Source of the DNA: Macrocystis pyrifera | Lineage: Eukaryota > Sar > Phaeophyceae > Laminariales > Laminariaceae | Direction: 5' to 3' | DNA length: 64,000 nucleotides | NCBI GenBank assembly: GCA_031763025.1 | Contig: JASSKH010000001.1 | Coordinates: 16,469,142-16,533,141, forward strand | Shown: positions 23,066 through 35,737 of the stretch, piece after piece | How positions within the stretch are numbered: the first letter of the stretch is position 1 | Layout of the letters: the number at the start of each line of letters is the position of its first letter | The notes under the pieces: generated by a model | What the model was told of the DNA's origin: nothing | The model's database searches: none | What the model saw: the letters and a program-made list of their open reading frames with translations, nothing else | Program-made: the position numbers and the translations under genes

Positions 23066-23285
23066 GTCAATAACCGGCTTTCATGAAAACTGCAAGCTTA
23101 AGCCCAATGCGCAAGCCCGTAGTGCCCATGGTGGGCTGGCTACCTCACGAAAGGTGTACGTATAACTTTCGCTTTTTTTTGTTTCCCACCCATGGTTTTG
23201 CTTTACGTTCTGGGAATGTTTTTCGCATCGGAAGGATGATCGCTTTCAACGCAATAAGCCATCTACTGCTGTCCTTGTAGGTATT

Positions 23286-23512
23286 TCAGGGGAGAAGTAG
23301 TCCCGATCTGTGTGATCTAGCTCCATGTTTCCGGGTGGGAGCCGTACAATCTGCATGATGTAGCACATGCTTCCTGGGTTGGATCTGTACTGCACAGATA
23401 GATAGCTCCTGCGCACAAGACGTATGTTGCAACGTCAGGTTAGGACCTGTAGATGATCTAGCAGTAAATGATCTACATGATGATCTATTAATACTATGTG
23501 TCATTGTCTAGG
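23286..23512. mobile_element. Element F
   Basis: cctgggttggatctgtactg and agtaaatgatctacatgatg are shared with the other copies. Confidence 0.6.
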
Positions 23513-23857
23513 TCGTGTGGAATGATTATTTATGAGCTCATGCTGCACACTATTGTGGGATGGCTATACCATGATAAAACTACTATTAATATTACAGTAG
23601 TACTATTTTTTATCATCGCGTTTGCCATGTGTCGGACGATATTTTTTTGTTCAGCATGAGCATCACCTTCAACGTTGATGAATCATAAACATGCAAACAT
23701 GAACGTTCCCCGAAGAGAGAAAATGAAAAGATTGCGAAGCCCGAAAAAAAAAAGGAAAACCCCAAGAATACGACTCGACCTATGTGCAGCTGCACCCTGC
23801 GCAAAACACTTCGCAGAAGATGCGAGTCTTGCTAGTCAAGGCGCATCTTTCGACCGA

Positions 23858-23995
23858 CCGGCAAGTTTTTGTAAAAATGCCACCAAACACGCGGCGGAGC
23901 CGCGTGACTGCCCCTGCCTACCTCGAGCCCCCCAAAAGGGATGGGGTTTTAGGGTTAGGGTCAGGCCTGGGGTCGGGTTGGACTGGGTCCACGTG
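23858..23995. repeat. Element H, copy 2
   Basis: ccaaacacgcggcggagccg, gggttttagggttagggtca and gggtcgggttggactgg. The telomere-like words are part of this repeat. Confidence 0.5.
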
Positions 23996-24470
23996 CATTG
24001 AAATTGACGACACAGGTCCTGCACAAAGCACAAAGTTTTGTGCAGGATGTAGGTGCACACAGCGCACGCCCAAGAATACGTATCACGTACTGTAGTAGTC
24101 TTCTTTACTTCCCCTTCCGTATATACGCCTATAGTTCCTGCTCTATCCTCTTGGGAATTCAAAAAGTAAAAACTTCAACAAGAATTGCAGACAACAGCAA
24201 TGGTCATTGCGTAGTCGCGGGGCGGTACAAATCGGTGACCGAGTTTTCTACCATGCAAGGCAAGGAGGTGGACGCCACGGGCGAAACATGATCATCTCTA
24301 CCGCTACTACTCGCCGCTCACGCTCCTTCGTAAACGGTCGGAAAAAACAAAATTATCATTGCTTTTGCCTCTTATATCTCGAACACACCGAAAAGGGGTT
24401 ATACCTCTACCTTTTTCCAATTTTCTCGCCGTGCTCCTTCCTCAGCAACAAGTTACTACCAATACAGTAA

Positions 24471-24471
<1 letters not shown>
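23996..24471. other. No gene recognised
   Basis: An element I-like clause (caatggtcattgcg ... caaggaggtggacgccacgg) is at 24198-24285; otherwise nothing. Confidence 0.45.

Positions 24472-24526
<55 letters not shown>
24472..24526. repeat. (ATT)n microsatellite
   Basis: About 18 units with one ttt interruption, directly before element E. Confidence 0.9.
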
Positions 24527-24745
24527 GCTTGCCATCCGACATTGTGCAGCATGGGCTTCAACGTTGATCACTCAATACATTCCTGAAAGAAGAAATCCCC
24601 GGACACAAAGGAAATCTATCCATGCACGAGGTCTATCTGCCTTCTGTCGACTTTCTCCTATGCCTTCATCCACGATTCTCTGTTTGTTGTCTTTGCTCCT
24701 TCCTCTATCTCAGTATGTACTCTTGACTTTCTATTCTTAAATTTA
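24525..24745 (+). mobile_element. Element E, long copy
   Basis: Begins tgcttgccatccgacattgt immediately after an (ATT)n microsatellite and continues with gggcttcaacgttgatcact. It is the counterpart of 21770-21975. Confidence 0.6.
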
Positions 24746-25290
24746 TCATCATTGTGCTTGCCATCCGAAAATGTGCAGTGTTGTTCTAAAAAAGACTAAC
24801 AGAAAGTGAAAAACTCTCCAGAAAAGCACGGCAGTTATTATACGACAGAATCCTAAGCCGCATCCAAGCTCCACCCATCGTCGTTATAAATAGAAACAAA
24901 CGATACTATTAATACAGTAATTATGTTGTGCTGCTTTGGTTTCTGCAGTTGAGAGGCCTTATCCGTCACAACTATTGCCTCGGAGGAAGGCCAAAAAGTG
25001 CTACAGGAGTACCCCTAATTGTAACCCACATCGTATGTAACACGCGTCGCGTATAGCTCCTCTGTTTTTGATGTTTTCTGGGGCTCTCTCCCTCACTTTT
25101 TTTTTTAGCTCTCCTCAAGAATAATCATCCAAAAAAACTGACAAAAAAAGCATAAATCGAGATAAACATCCCGATGACATAGTACATACCAGGTACCAGA
25201 TATCAAAAGTATACAACGAATATTACTGTAGTGGAAGCCATGAATGGAGTTCCAACAATAAGGCGTGCATTATTGGGTAGTTCCTCAGTT

Positions 25291-25380
25291 AACCGTTTTA
25301 GGACTGCAGTAGAGTCCCGTTTTGGGGACAAACCACTCTATTTGTAAGTACCTTGTCCCGAAAACAGGATTGCGGTACTA
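25291..25380. mobile_element. MITE-C copy
   Basis: aaccgttttaggactgcagt ... aaaacaggattgcggtacta. It shares its last base with MITE-A. Confidence 0.7.
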
Positions 25381-25487
25381 TTACGGGGGACCATAGTTAA
25401 CGGGACCAAATATTGTTAGCAAAAATAGGTAAATATATAGGTTTTTATGTGTACCATAGGTCCTATTAACTATGGACCCCCGTAATA
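25380..25487. mobile_element. MITE-A copy joined to MITE-C
   Basis: Intact. Its left end continues directly from the right end of a MITE-C. Confidence 0.8.
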
Positions 25488-25924
25488 GAAGGAGTAAGGA
25501 GCCGCGTCAGCCATGCTTGGTTTTCGTTGTTTTGGTTTTCGTGGCACGGGTCTCAGCAGGCATGACGGTACTTGTTCTGCCGCGCGCTCCTATTGGGCGG
25601 TCATCGGTCTGGTCGTTATGTATGTATACTTGAAGTATGTGGGTTGTAGGTTGTGAGTTGTGAGTCTGCGTCGAACTGATCGCTGATGCCTGTTTTCCAA
25701 CGCGTTTAGTATTTTAGACTTGGCAGTTTCCATGTGTAATACCTCCTGGTGTGTCGACGCGACTGTTGATGCATTGGTGCAGGGATCACAGGTGCTGTCT
25801 TGTGTTGTACGAGACGCATGCACCATTGTCTATGGCATCGTTCTAGATAAGGAATACATACTGTATGTAGTGTGTAGTACCTGGTGTGTGGTATGGCTGT
25901 TGTAAGTGCCTGGTACATTGTTAT

Positions 25925-26130
25925 TATCGTGCTTGCCATCCGACAACATGTGCGGCATGAGCTTCAACGTTGATCACTCAAAACATTCCTTAAAAGCATA
26001 TTTGTGCGCGTATGATGTGATACAACTGATGTGTGGTGCTGTACCAACATGTATACGGCAGTACCGGCATATTTTCAACAGTATGTACCCATTATTATTG
26101 TGCTTGCCTTCCGACAATATAGCGTAGATA
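25925..26130 (+). mobile_element. Element E, two end fragments
   Basis: tgcttgccatccgacaacat at 25931 and tgcttgccttccgacaatat at 26100, with gagcttcaacgttgatcact between them. Confidence 0.55.
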
Positions 26131-28150
<2,020 letters not shown>

Positions 28151-28257
28151 ATTACGGGGAACCATAGTAAATAGGACGTACGTTACACACAAAAATGTAT
28201 ATATTTACGCATTTTTACCGAAAATATTTGGTCCTATTTACTACGGTCCCCAGTAAT
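28151..28257. mobile_element. MITE-A copy
   Basis: Ends attacggggaaccatagtaa and ctacggtccccagtaat; mildly diverged. Confidence 0.75.
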
Positions 28258-28341
28258 AATAGATCATGGGATGCGAGGGCTGCTCTGTCCACGATGCCTG
28301 AAAAACATTTTCGGTGGCCGGAATCAAAAGAGAGCTAAAAT

Positions 28342-28448
28342 ATTACGGGGGTCCATAGTTAACGGGACAATTTTTTTTTAGTAAAAATAGGTAAATATAT
28401 AGTTTTTCATGTATACCATAGGTCCTATTAACTGTGTACCCCCGTGAT
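28342..28448. mobile_element. MITE-A copy
   Basis: Right end diverged to actgtgtacccccgtgat. Confidence 0.75.
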
Positions 28449-28487
28449 AGAGTGTTGAGGGACAATAAAGGATTGATTATTTTTTTA

Positions 28488-28670
28488 CGAGCAGTGGGAA
28501 TGCTGAACTTTCTTCGCGATAAGAGTGAGACCAAGGCGTGTACCCCCGGGGGCAAGAAGGGAAGACGCCTACCTCTCTCTTGCCTGTGACCTTCACGGGT
28601 ATTCCAGAGAGTCGCCGAGCGTATGAAATCGTGCAAGATGAGCTGGGAAGAAAAACGATGACACAGCACA
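28488..28670 (+). mobile_element. SINE body fragment, diverged
   Basis: It retains acgagcagtgggaatgctga and a tgcctgtgaccttcacgg equivalent but has no A/B-box head. Confidence 0.5.
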
Positions 28671-28919
28671 TGTAAACTTTTGAAGGGCAGTAGCACCATA
28701 TGGCTCCTATGGTAAACCGGTACGTCTGTGCGCAGTATCGATGTGGTACACCAGGTGCGTGAAGGCTAGCACGCAACGCCATTGCACGCACATACTCGTG
28801 CTTCGAAGTACCTTGGTACAGGTAGTGCTCTTGGTACGAGTAAGACACGTGTGAAAATCAGCGAAAAGTTTATTTCTTCGTCTTGCTTGTCTCTTCCTTG
28901 CCTCTCTCTGCTTGCCCGT

Positions 28920-28920
<1 letters not shown>

Positions 28921-28954
<34 letters not shown>
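28921..28954. repeat. Poly(C) tract before EGF-like exon copies
   Basis: Pure C, followed by C-rich sequence to 29052. Confidence 0.9.
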
Positions 28955-29063
28955 ATCCCCTTCACCCACCCCCGCCCCAATCTTCCCCCCCCGCGCACCA
29001 TCACCCCCCCGCTCCGCACCCCCCTTCACCCTTCACCCCCCCCCCCCCCCCCTTCCCGCAGAG

Positions 29064-29128
29064 CCTGCCCCAATTCTTCCACCTGCGAAAACCCCGTGTG
29101 CCTCAACACTGGCGCTCTGCACATCGCC
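29064..29128 (+). pseudogene. Partial duplicate of EGF-like exon (copy 1, 5' part)
   Basis: Preceded by a C-rich tract and an acceptor-like cagag. It reads CPNSSTCENPVCLNTGALHI, nearly the same as the start of the exon at 29249, but lacks the CxCxxGWxGxxC half. The frame runs on into low-complexity proline codons and stops in the next partial copy. It is either a truncated duplicate or an alternative small exon with no visible donor. Confidence 0.55.
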
Positions 29129-29164
29129 CCGCCTTCCCCCCCATGTAAACTCATTTTCACCTGT

Positions 29165-29210
29165 ATACGAAACCCCCGTGTGCCTCAATAACGGCACTTT
29201 GCACATCGCC
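29165..29210 (+). pseudogene. Partial duplicate of EGF-like exon (copy 2, 5' part)
   Basis: It reads YETPVCLNNGTLHI, matching the middle of the first third of the exon at 29249 almost base for base. There is no acceptor directly in front of it and the EGF half is missing. It is 81 bp downstream of the equivalent point in copy 1 and 104 bp upstream of that in the full exon. Confidence 0.55.
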
Positions 29211-29248
29211 CTTCCCCCCTCGCCCCCCCTACGCGCTCCCCCGTACAG

Positions 29249-29433
29249 CCTGCCCCAACTCCTTCAAGTACGAAAACCCCGTCTGCCTCAACAACGGCAC
29301 TCTGCACATCGCTGCGAGTGACGCCGGGCGTAACAGCTGCTCGTCCTGCGATTGCAAGGAAGGGTGGCAGGGGGTGGACTGCGGACGTTGTCTTGATGTA
29401 TCCGCCTGCCCAGCGCAAACCATCAATGGCACG
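29249..29433 (+). CDS. EGF-like exon of Adp1-like ABCG transporter
   Basis: A coding exon bounded by acceptor tacag (to 29248) and donor GTGAGT (29434). It enters with two bases completing a codon and leaves at a codon boundary. The 61-codon reading is cysteine-rich: CPNSFKYENPVCLNNGTLHI, then a stretch with CSSCDCKEGWQGVDCGRC, then DVSACPAQTINGT. The CxCxxGWxGxxC pattern is the C-terminal half of a classical EGF or laminin-EGF fold, with disulphides expected in an oxidising, extracellular compartment. Composition is GC-rich and uninterrupted, unlike its surroundings. Fungal Adp1-type ABC transporters carry a similar element before their first membrane helix, which is why it is assigned to the downstream ABCG gene. 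It could instead be an exon of an unrelated EGF protein. Partial copies lie on both sides. Confidence 0.7.
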
Positions 29434-29454
29434 GTGAGTCATGAGTGGAGAAGG

Positions 29455-29499
29455 GGGGTGGGTACTCGACATCATGCATGGCCGTAGTCGTATGGCGGG

Positions 29500-29535
<36 letters not shown>

Positions 29536-29700
29536 GTTGTCATGCATGGCCGTAGTCGTATGACCCTAGACCCTCGCATCCCTACAATGCCGCACGGAGC
29601 GCGTCGGACTTTCACCGAGCAGAGGCAGATATTACTTGCACCAAGCACAACGAAGCGCCGTGAGGTGTTGGGCGAGTCGCATATAGGGTGAGCTGCACCT
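29455..29700 (-). mobile_element. Element X, rearranged partial copies
   Basis: Two successive starts of the element (catgcatggccgtagtcgta at 29476 and 29544) are separated by a poly(G) of about 36 bases. Only the second continues into the body. It lies between the full EGF-like exon and its 3' duplicate. Confidence 0.65.
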
Positions 29701-29739
29701 TATTATTACTAAAAACCGCTTGCGATGGGGGGGGGGCAG

Positions 29740-29798
29740 GGAGGGAGGGACGTTGCATTGATGTCTTCGCCTGCCCAGAGCAGACCATCAATGGCACG
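29740..29798 (+). CDS. Possible alternative exon: duplicate of the 3' part of the EGF-like exon
   Basis: After a G-rich acceptor (ggcag, to 29739) the sequence reads REGRCIDVFACPEQTINGT and ends at a GTGAAT donor (29799). It duplicates the last third of the exon at 29249. Its length (59 nt) gives the same entering and leaving phase as the full exon, so it could be spliced in place of it or after it without breaking the frame. Element X material and a poly(G) tract separate the two copies. It may equally be a dead fragment. Confidence 0.4.
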
Positions 29799-30674
29799 GT
29801 GAATCGTCGGAGGGGGGGGGTGAAGGGGGGGGCTGACAAGGGGGCGGTGTGTGAAGGAATAGACAGGGAGAGAGAGGATGCCGAAAGAAGGAGGGGTGGA
29901 GGGACGGAGGAGGGGGGGGGGGGAGGGGGAAAGGGGGCAAGCAGGGGGGGAAAGGGAGTTGTTGGCTGTTGGCGTTCTTTCAGCTGTTGCCACAACGAGC
30001 AGACAATCGCTGATTTTGCCGCACAGTACATGTAGCACCATGCCAGTTTGCTACGCTTCGACAAAGCCATTATGAGTGCCTGGTAGTGCATACAGGCTCT
30101 TCATTACAGCCGGGATTCCGAACACCATGCTAATCTACTACACCTAGGATGTCAACCGATTCATTCAAGGGTTTGAGCTTTTGGATAAACTAGTAGTGTG
30201 GACGGTTCGTGTATGTCTATTTAATGTGCACCTTATACGTTAAGGTATGCCCGCTCGCCCCGCCGTTGGGGCGGAGAGGCCTCTTCTGCTCGCTAGCTTA
30301 ACTTTAAAGCTCAGGTCAGAAATAGTTCAGGGGAAAAAAAAACTTCAGAAATGTTTTTTTTTCAGACAGTTTCAGGAACAGGGCATCTACAACAGCAGTA
30401 TACACCGACCCAGCTTCAACAACAAAACGGTTGACAGCTATCATACTCGTTGAGTTTAAATGCCTATACACGTACAGCCCTGGACTCCCCAACAGTCTTG
30501 GGAGAGATACGTGTGGATTTTGAAACCTTCTTTTTGGTCGAAGAAATTTATGCGCTCTTCCTCTCTCCCCGGCGAGGTCTCCTGACCATTTTTATTAAGC
30601 ACTATGGTTGAGGTTAGATGCTATGGTTGAAGTGGACGCGTGCCACGATAAGGGTACTATTAATAGATGCTACA
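29799..30674 (+). other. Proposed intron, start; G-rich
   Basis: A G-rich purine stretch to about 29965, then unremarkable sequence. Confidence 0.4.
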
Positions 30675-30785
30675 CCTATTACGGGGAACCATAGTAAATA
30701 GGACTAAATGTTGTTAGCAAAAGTAGACAAGTATATAGGTTTTTGTGTATACCGTAGGTCCTATTTTACTATGGTCCCCCGTAAT
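30675..30785. mobile_element. MITE-A copy
   Basis: Intact ends; the first intronic copy after the EGF-like exon cluster. Confidence 0.8.
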
Positions 30786-30843
30786 AGTATCACTTATTGC
30801 ATTTTAAGGCAAATGTTGCTGACTGGCCGGTCTCCTTATATAG

Positions 30844-30934
30844 CCCTTTTTATGAGTTCAGTCCCGTTTTGGAGACAAACCACTCTAACTCCAAGTAGTT
30901 TGTCCCCGACACGAGACTGCAGTGGTAAAAGGGT
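30844..30934. mobile_element. MITE-C copy
   Basis: ccctttttatgagttcagtc ... gacacgagactgcagtggta. Confidence 0.65.
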
Positions 30935-31440
30935 CAACCAAATATTGCAGGCACAATTTCCATAGTGTTTCACAAACGTGATTCCATGAAACACACACGA
31001 AAAAAGCTCCCAGGGGATTGATTGATTGCTCACGGTATTTTGCACCTTTTCGCCCTTGTCTCAAAAAGATGTACCGTTTTCAGGCGAAGTACACGAATTT
31101 GGTAGAACATAGCGCCGTAAGCGAGGAGCCTTAGGAGGCCAAGAGTAGGTGCTATACGTTCTACCGTACGTACGTAGCACACGCTTCGGTGCACCTCTTT
31201 TTTTTCCCGAGGCCCCCACCTCGGTTGACGAGCTTGTACAGACCCTCTCACCTGGAGGGAGAAAAAAAGAAGGGAGAAAAAGAAAAGAGCATCCCCATGG
31301 ATAGATGGCAAACAGCACCACCATGGCTTTTACCGTGAAAAATGTTGACTTCGCACAGCGGAGTGGGTGGTTGGGTGGGTGCGCGATCGTTTGTTCAGCG
31401 CCCGTTCTTCTCCAGAACCGGGGAGGTTGTCAATACGGAA

Positions 31441-31513
31441 CAATGACACATTTGTCTCCAATTATGAGGGTCGTTTTGATGTAATAACAGCGCACAAACG
31501 TTCCTTACTTTTT
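31441..31513. mobile_element. MITE-B copy, diverged left end
   Basis: Right end tttttcggacagagtggt is clear; the left arm acacatttgtctccaatta is weak. Confidence 0.5.
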
Positions 31514-31561
31514 CGGACAGAGTGGTAAAAGGTGTTTTCGGTGTTTTTCGGATAGATCTGG

Positions 31562-31563
<2 letters not shown>

Positions 31564-31592
<29 letters not shown>
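31564..31592. repeat. (GA)n microsatellite
   Basis: About 14 units. Confidence 0.9.
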
Positions 31593-31594
<2 letters not shown>

Positions 31595-31621
31595 TCCCGA
31601 AAATGTAATGTTCGATGTTAA

Positions 31622-31726
31622 AACCTTTTTAGGACTGCAGTCCCGTTCGGTGGACAAAGCAATCAGATTTATATATGTGCGTTGTCCCCAATATACTCGT
31701 ACGGGACTGCAGTCCAACAGGGGTTA
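31622..31726. mobile_element. MITE-C copy
   Basis: aacctttttaggactgcagt ... gtacgggactgcagtccaac. Confidence 0.7.
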
Positions 31727-31834
31727 GGCACCCTTGCTTACCATTGTCGAGGAAACAATCGCTGAAAAGCGATCGCACGCCCGGGAGAACTCGCTCAATG
31801 CTATTTTGCGGGTGGGTATCGTAAAACACGAAGT

Positions 31835-32112
31835 AATGGTTGCTCCAGCGATGAGGCATATGACCTAATTGGGTAGGAGTTCCAGCGATAAGGCATGCTT
31901 CCATTGGGTAGTTTCAGCAATAAGGCATGACCTAGTTGGGTAGTAGTTCCAGGGGTACGGCATGCTTTCGTTGGGTAGTTTCAGCGTTAAGGCATGACCT
32001 AGTTGGGTAGTAGTTCCAGCGGTAAGGCATATGCTTCAATTGGGTAGTTTCAACGATGTAAGGCATGCCTTATTTGATGGTTTCAGCGATGAGGCGTGCG
32101 CTATTGGGTGCT
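31835..32112. repeat. Minisatellite, about 37-bp unit with alternating forms
   Basis: The unit is ttccagcgataaggcatg plus accta/ctt(cc)attgggtagt. Two versions (gacctagttgggtagtagtt and gctttcgttgggtagtttca) alternate, giving a higher-order period of about 74 bp over seven to eight units. Confidence 0.7.
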
Positions 32113-32219
32113 CTCGGAGAGTTTCCCAGCAGTGGAGCCTCGTCAGTCCCAGTGTAAAATAAACACTACGGTTGAGAGGTACTGCTGTGCTCGACAAGAA
32201 TATATATACACCTGGTGGA

Positions 32220-32400
32220 TATTTTTCTTGTCGAGTATTCAGGTCTGACTGATAGCACCTTCCATGTTTTGAGTAGTTGGATTCTTCTAAATAACCTTGT
32301 AGTGGTGTTAATAGTTGCCCTTTCGTTAGTAGATGGTGTGGACGGAATAAGCGTGGCACGTTGTGGGATGGCAAGTGGAATAATAACAATAATAATATGA
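32220..32400. repeat. Dispersed repeat, pair with 36790-37030
   Basis: ttcttgtcgagtattcaggt and gatagcaccttccatgtttt have close counterparts at 36808-36850. Both end in an element-E-like gggatggcaag / ggcggcaaa clause. Confidence 0.45.
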
Positions 32401-33240
32401 AGATATACATATATATTACTAATATACAATCATAAAAATAATGATAGAATCTAACAACTAATATGTACTACAGTAGTGGTGTTTGTACCCATTTCAAAAC
32501 CATCTGGTTTATGTAAGGCCTTAGTAGAGATAACAACAGGTACATACATCAGTAAATCGGCTCGTCGTCGAGAAAAAAAATACTTGAAATTAGTATGGAA
32601 TCATTTATTCAGTAGCCGTAAAAGATGTAACCATGAGAATACTACACTACCACGTTTTTGGGCTTGCCATGGGGTGGTCTTGAAATGGGTACACAACCAT
32701 TATATCAAACACTAACCCCAACCCAATCAACCATTGTTTGGGGGAAAGTATTCCTACTCTCGCACACGCACAGCCGTGTGCGCCAACGCGACGCGCCAAC
32801 CATAGTAGTGTCGAATAAGTGGTAAGTTTCACTGATGGAAGTCTGTCGAGTACCAACGAGTGAGTGGTGCGCTCTCCTGTTGTTGTGGGGGTGTTACCTG
32901 CTGAGCTATAGGGGTGAAAGATCGACCGATTACCCAGCTCAGGGTAATCCATGTGACACCCTCCCCCCCCCCTGAACGGCGGGATGTTTGGGGCACCGGT
33001 ACCGTATACGGCCGTACGCTGATCTACCCGCTTCGTTTCAATAGCTGGGGAACCAGGGAGAAATAAATGTCTTTAGAGACCGCACGCGCAATCGTTTCTA
33101 ACCAAAATAATAGGGGTAAAAATATCGGTCGATTATCCAGCCCAGGGTAATCAACTTATAATATTACAAATGTCCCTCGTACAGAGCGTGCGTCTCGACC
33201 ATCGTGTCAAATACCAATACAGCAGTAGCAGTCCCTCTAT
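32401..33240. other. No gene recognised
   Basis: Unique-looking AT-moderate sequence. The clause ggtgaaagatcgaccgattacccagc at 32912 recurs at 33113-33148 (aaaatatcggtcgattatcc), an imperfect duplicate. Confidence 0.45.
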
Positions 33241-33343
33241 AGTGTCGGTGTGCCGGTATCTATATATATATATGCTCCAGGCAACAATACCGGCACTATA
33301 TATAGCGGCAATCGGCACTAACTACTCCGCACATTAACACACT
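33241..33343. mobile_element. MITE-D copy
   Basis: agtgtcggtgtgccggtatc ... caacaataccggcactatat, with the actactccgcacattaacac end. Confidence 0.55.
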
Positions 33344-33352
33344 ATTACGTAT

Positions 33353-33459
33353 ATTACGGGGTTCCATAGTTAGTAGGACCTATGGTTTACCTAAAAACCT
33401 ATATATTTACCTATTTTTACTAACAAAATTTGGTCCCATTAACTAAGGACCCCCGTAAT
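33353..33459. mobile_element. MITE-A copy
   Basis: The left end has ggggttccatagttag and the right end aactaaggacccccgtaat. Confidence 0.75.
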
Positions 33460-33476
33460 AGTAAATAGGACCTGCG

Positions 33477-33790
33477 TCCCCGGTGGCTTGGTAGGTGGTC
33501 CGCGTGCCTGTCAAGATCAATTTCGTGGGTTCAAGTCCAACCGAGTGCATGGTCACAGGGACTTTTTCTTGCATAAAAAATTGATAAGCGGAAAGCGCGA
33601 AAGCGTGAGTTGGCTACATTCGATGAAAATCGACGAGCAGTGGGAATGCTGAACCCTATGCGCGATAAAAAAACAAAGGCACGTACCGGGGGGGGAGAAG
33701 GGACGACACCTACCTGTCTGTGACCACGGCTTGTCCAGAAGATCGTCGAGGGTAAAACCTCCTACGAGTGGGCTGGGAAGTAAAAGTGAT
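33477..33790 (+). mobile_element. tRNA-derived SINE, second copy
   Basis: Same structure: A-box-like ggtggcttggtagg (33482-33495), B box gggttcaagtcc (33527-33538), and the shared body to ggctgggaagtaaaagtgat. It is inserted inside an older MITE-A whose halves flank it. Confidence 0.7.
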
Positions 33791-33855
33791 GGATAAAAAA
33801 AAATAAAAATAAAAATAAACAGACACACAAACCTATATATTTTCCTATTTTTACT

Positions 33856-33963
33856 ATTACGGGGGTCCATAGTTAACAGGACCTATAGTGTACATAAAAA
33901 CATATATATTTGCCTATTTTTACTAACAAAATTTGGTCCCGTTAACTATGGACCCCCGCAATA
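33856..33963. mobile_element. MITE-A copy (nested, younger)
   Basis: Intact ends. It lies in the core of the 33460-34000 composite. Confidence 0.8.
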
Positions 33964-34088
33964 ACAATATTTGGTCCAATGTACTATGGTCCCCCGTAAA
34001 TAGTTGAATGCCATCTGTGACAAGAGATTCCACAAAGTATTCACTATAGCTGGCAACCCACACTAGCACTACAGAGGGACACTGCTAC

Positions 34089-34196
34089 TATTACGGGGGT
34101 CCATAGTTAATAGGACCTATGGCATACATAAAAACCTCTATATTTACCTATTTTTGCTAACAAAATTTGGTCTTGTTAACTATGGACCCCCGTAGT
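34089..34196. mobile_element. MITE-A copy
   Basis: Intact; the right end reads cccccgtagt instead of cgtaat. Confidence 0.8.
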
Positions 34197-34319
34197 ATCA
34201 TAGGCGTACAGCAGTGAGTGGTAAGTGTAGCTCTACTACTTTACTATTAATACTATTTAGTCTCTCGCACGCATCGTCCGTAATAAGCATCGTGTGAAAT
34301 ACCGGTAACTTCTGTTGTA

Positions 34320-34406
34320 ACCCTTCCAGCCCCTGTACACAGGCACGCATACCTCAGTCTAATTCCAAGTAATTCGTACGCAAGACGGAAGTGCCGTCCT
34401 AAAGTA
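34320..34406. mobile_element. MITE-C, strongly diverged
   Basis: The centre cagtctaattccaagtaatt and right end gacggaagtgccgtcctaaa remain. Confidence 0.4.
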
Positions 34407-34414
34407 CGTTCTAC

Positions 34415-34522
34415 TAATACGGGGGTGCATAGTTAATAGGACCCACGGTGCACATAAAAACCTATATGTTTCCCTATTTTTACCGACAATATTTGGTCCT
34501 GTTTACTATGGTCCCCCGTAAA
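34415..34522. mobile_element. MITE-A copy, close to a degenerate MITE-C
   Basis: The left end has taatacgggggtgcatagtt. It begins eight bases after a degenerate MITE-C. Confidence 0.75.
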
Positions 34523-34590
34523 TGAGGAGGTCGCATCCATCTGTCGTTGGATCCTAGAATTGATTTCAACGGACATTCGAATCTAACGGA

Positions 34591-34671
34591 TACCACCCTG
34601 TCTCAAAATATAAGACCGTTCGTGAGAAATATCAGTATACAAACGTTCCTTATTTAACGGAACAGAGTAGT
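34591..34671. mobile_element. MITE-B copy
   Basis: taccaccctgtctcaaaata ... tttaacggaacagagtagta. Confidence 0.65.
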
Positions 34672-34763
34672 ACGGGGGTATATCCAGAGTGGGGCGTGAT
34701 AGATCTGGGTGGACACGACCTACTGCTGCTGCTGTAGGCAACACCTTCGCACGACCTATTAGT

Positions 34764-34870
34764 ATTACGAGGGTCCATGGTTAAAAGGACCTATGGTGCA
34801 CATAAAAACCTATATATTTACGTATTTTTACTAACAAAATTTGGTCCCGTTAACTATGGACCCCCGTAAT
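34764..34870. mobile_element. MITE-A copy
   Basis: The left end has attacgagggtccatggtt; the right end is perfect. Confidence 0.8.
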
Positions 34871-35218
34871 GGTAACATGTGCATGTGTAAAATTTATCCT
34901 ATTATACCAGGTGCATACAACACTGCACCGCCCCCCCACGTTTTGGGGACGAACCAGAGGATTTCAGATTCGAATATATACTATTAATACAGACAGTTGG
35001 TAGTAGTACTAATAGTTTCAGTGTATAGGGGAGCGCCGCAAGTAATTGTTGAATGTTCGCATGGTGTTGTGTGGGCATTGGGGCCATACTTTTCCACCTG
35101 AACAACTGGGACCCAAGAAGGTTCAGTTTGTGTTTGTTCCAGATGAGGCTCCTTTTTTTCTTTTTTGCTTTCTTGCGATTTTCTTCTCGGTCTTTCTTTT
35201 CTGCCCCCCTCCTATAAT

Positions 35219-35325
35219 ATTACCGGGGACCATAGCAAATAGGACTCACGGTACACACAAAAACATGTATATTTCCCTATTTTTACTGACAATATTTGGT
35301 CCTGTTCACTATGGTCCCCCGTAAA
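35219..35325. mobile_element. MITE-A copy
   Basis: Left end attaccggggaccatagc, right end tcactatggtcccccgtaa. Confidence 0.75.
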
Positions 35326-35334
35326 ATAGTCGTA

Positions 35335-35480
35335 CCTCAGATCCGGGGTTACATTTATATGCTTGAAAATAGCAGGCTCTCCTCCCCCCTCCCCAACACG
35401 GTTCTTGCCTTCATTTTTACCTCGAGAACTTTAGCCTTTTTCCCTCGTCGACTCGCGCGGAAATGCGCAAAAATTGCGCA
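35335..35480. repeat. Element J
   Basis: cctcagatccggggtt and tccctcgtcgactcgcgcgg are shared with 50145-50345 and 50870-51045. Confidence 0.45.
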
Positions 35481-35633
35481 TTTGATGTATAATGTCGTTT
35501 CCAAAACAAAAGTTAAGGTTTGTTGTTTCATTCACCCCGTCGTCACGTCGTCACACTATTAGTTAGTAATAATAGGAGCCTCCAAGAAGGAAAGGGGGAT
35601 TTATTCATTGGTCCAGAGAGATAGAAGAGAGAC

Positions 35634-35737
35634 TATTGCGGGGGACCATAGTTAATAGGACCTCCGGTACACACAAATATATATGTACCTATTTTTACTA
35701 ACAATATTTGGTCCCATTTACTATGGCCCCCCGTGAT
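35634..35737. mobile_element. MITE-A copy
   Basis: Left end attgcgggggaccatagtta, right end ctatggccccccgtgat. Confidence 0.75.

Larger units (their letters stand above)
33460..34000. mobile_element. MITE-A broken by a SINE and by another MITE-A
   Basis: Outer pieces are agtaaataggacctgcg (33460-33476), acaaacctatatattttcct (near 33827-33855) and acaatatttggtccaatgta with its terminus to 34000. The SINE (33477-33790) and a full MITE-A (33856-33963) sit in the breaks. Confidence 0.7.

Noticed and set aside
23945..23970. ttagggttaggg words as an interstitial telomere
   Set aside because: Only two units, and they are part of the dispersed element H pair.
31835..32112. Regularly spaced repeats considered as a CRISPR array
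   Set aside because: Repeats are adjacent and drifting with no unique spacers, in a clearly eukaryotic context; the same holds for 39760-40135.
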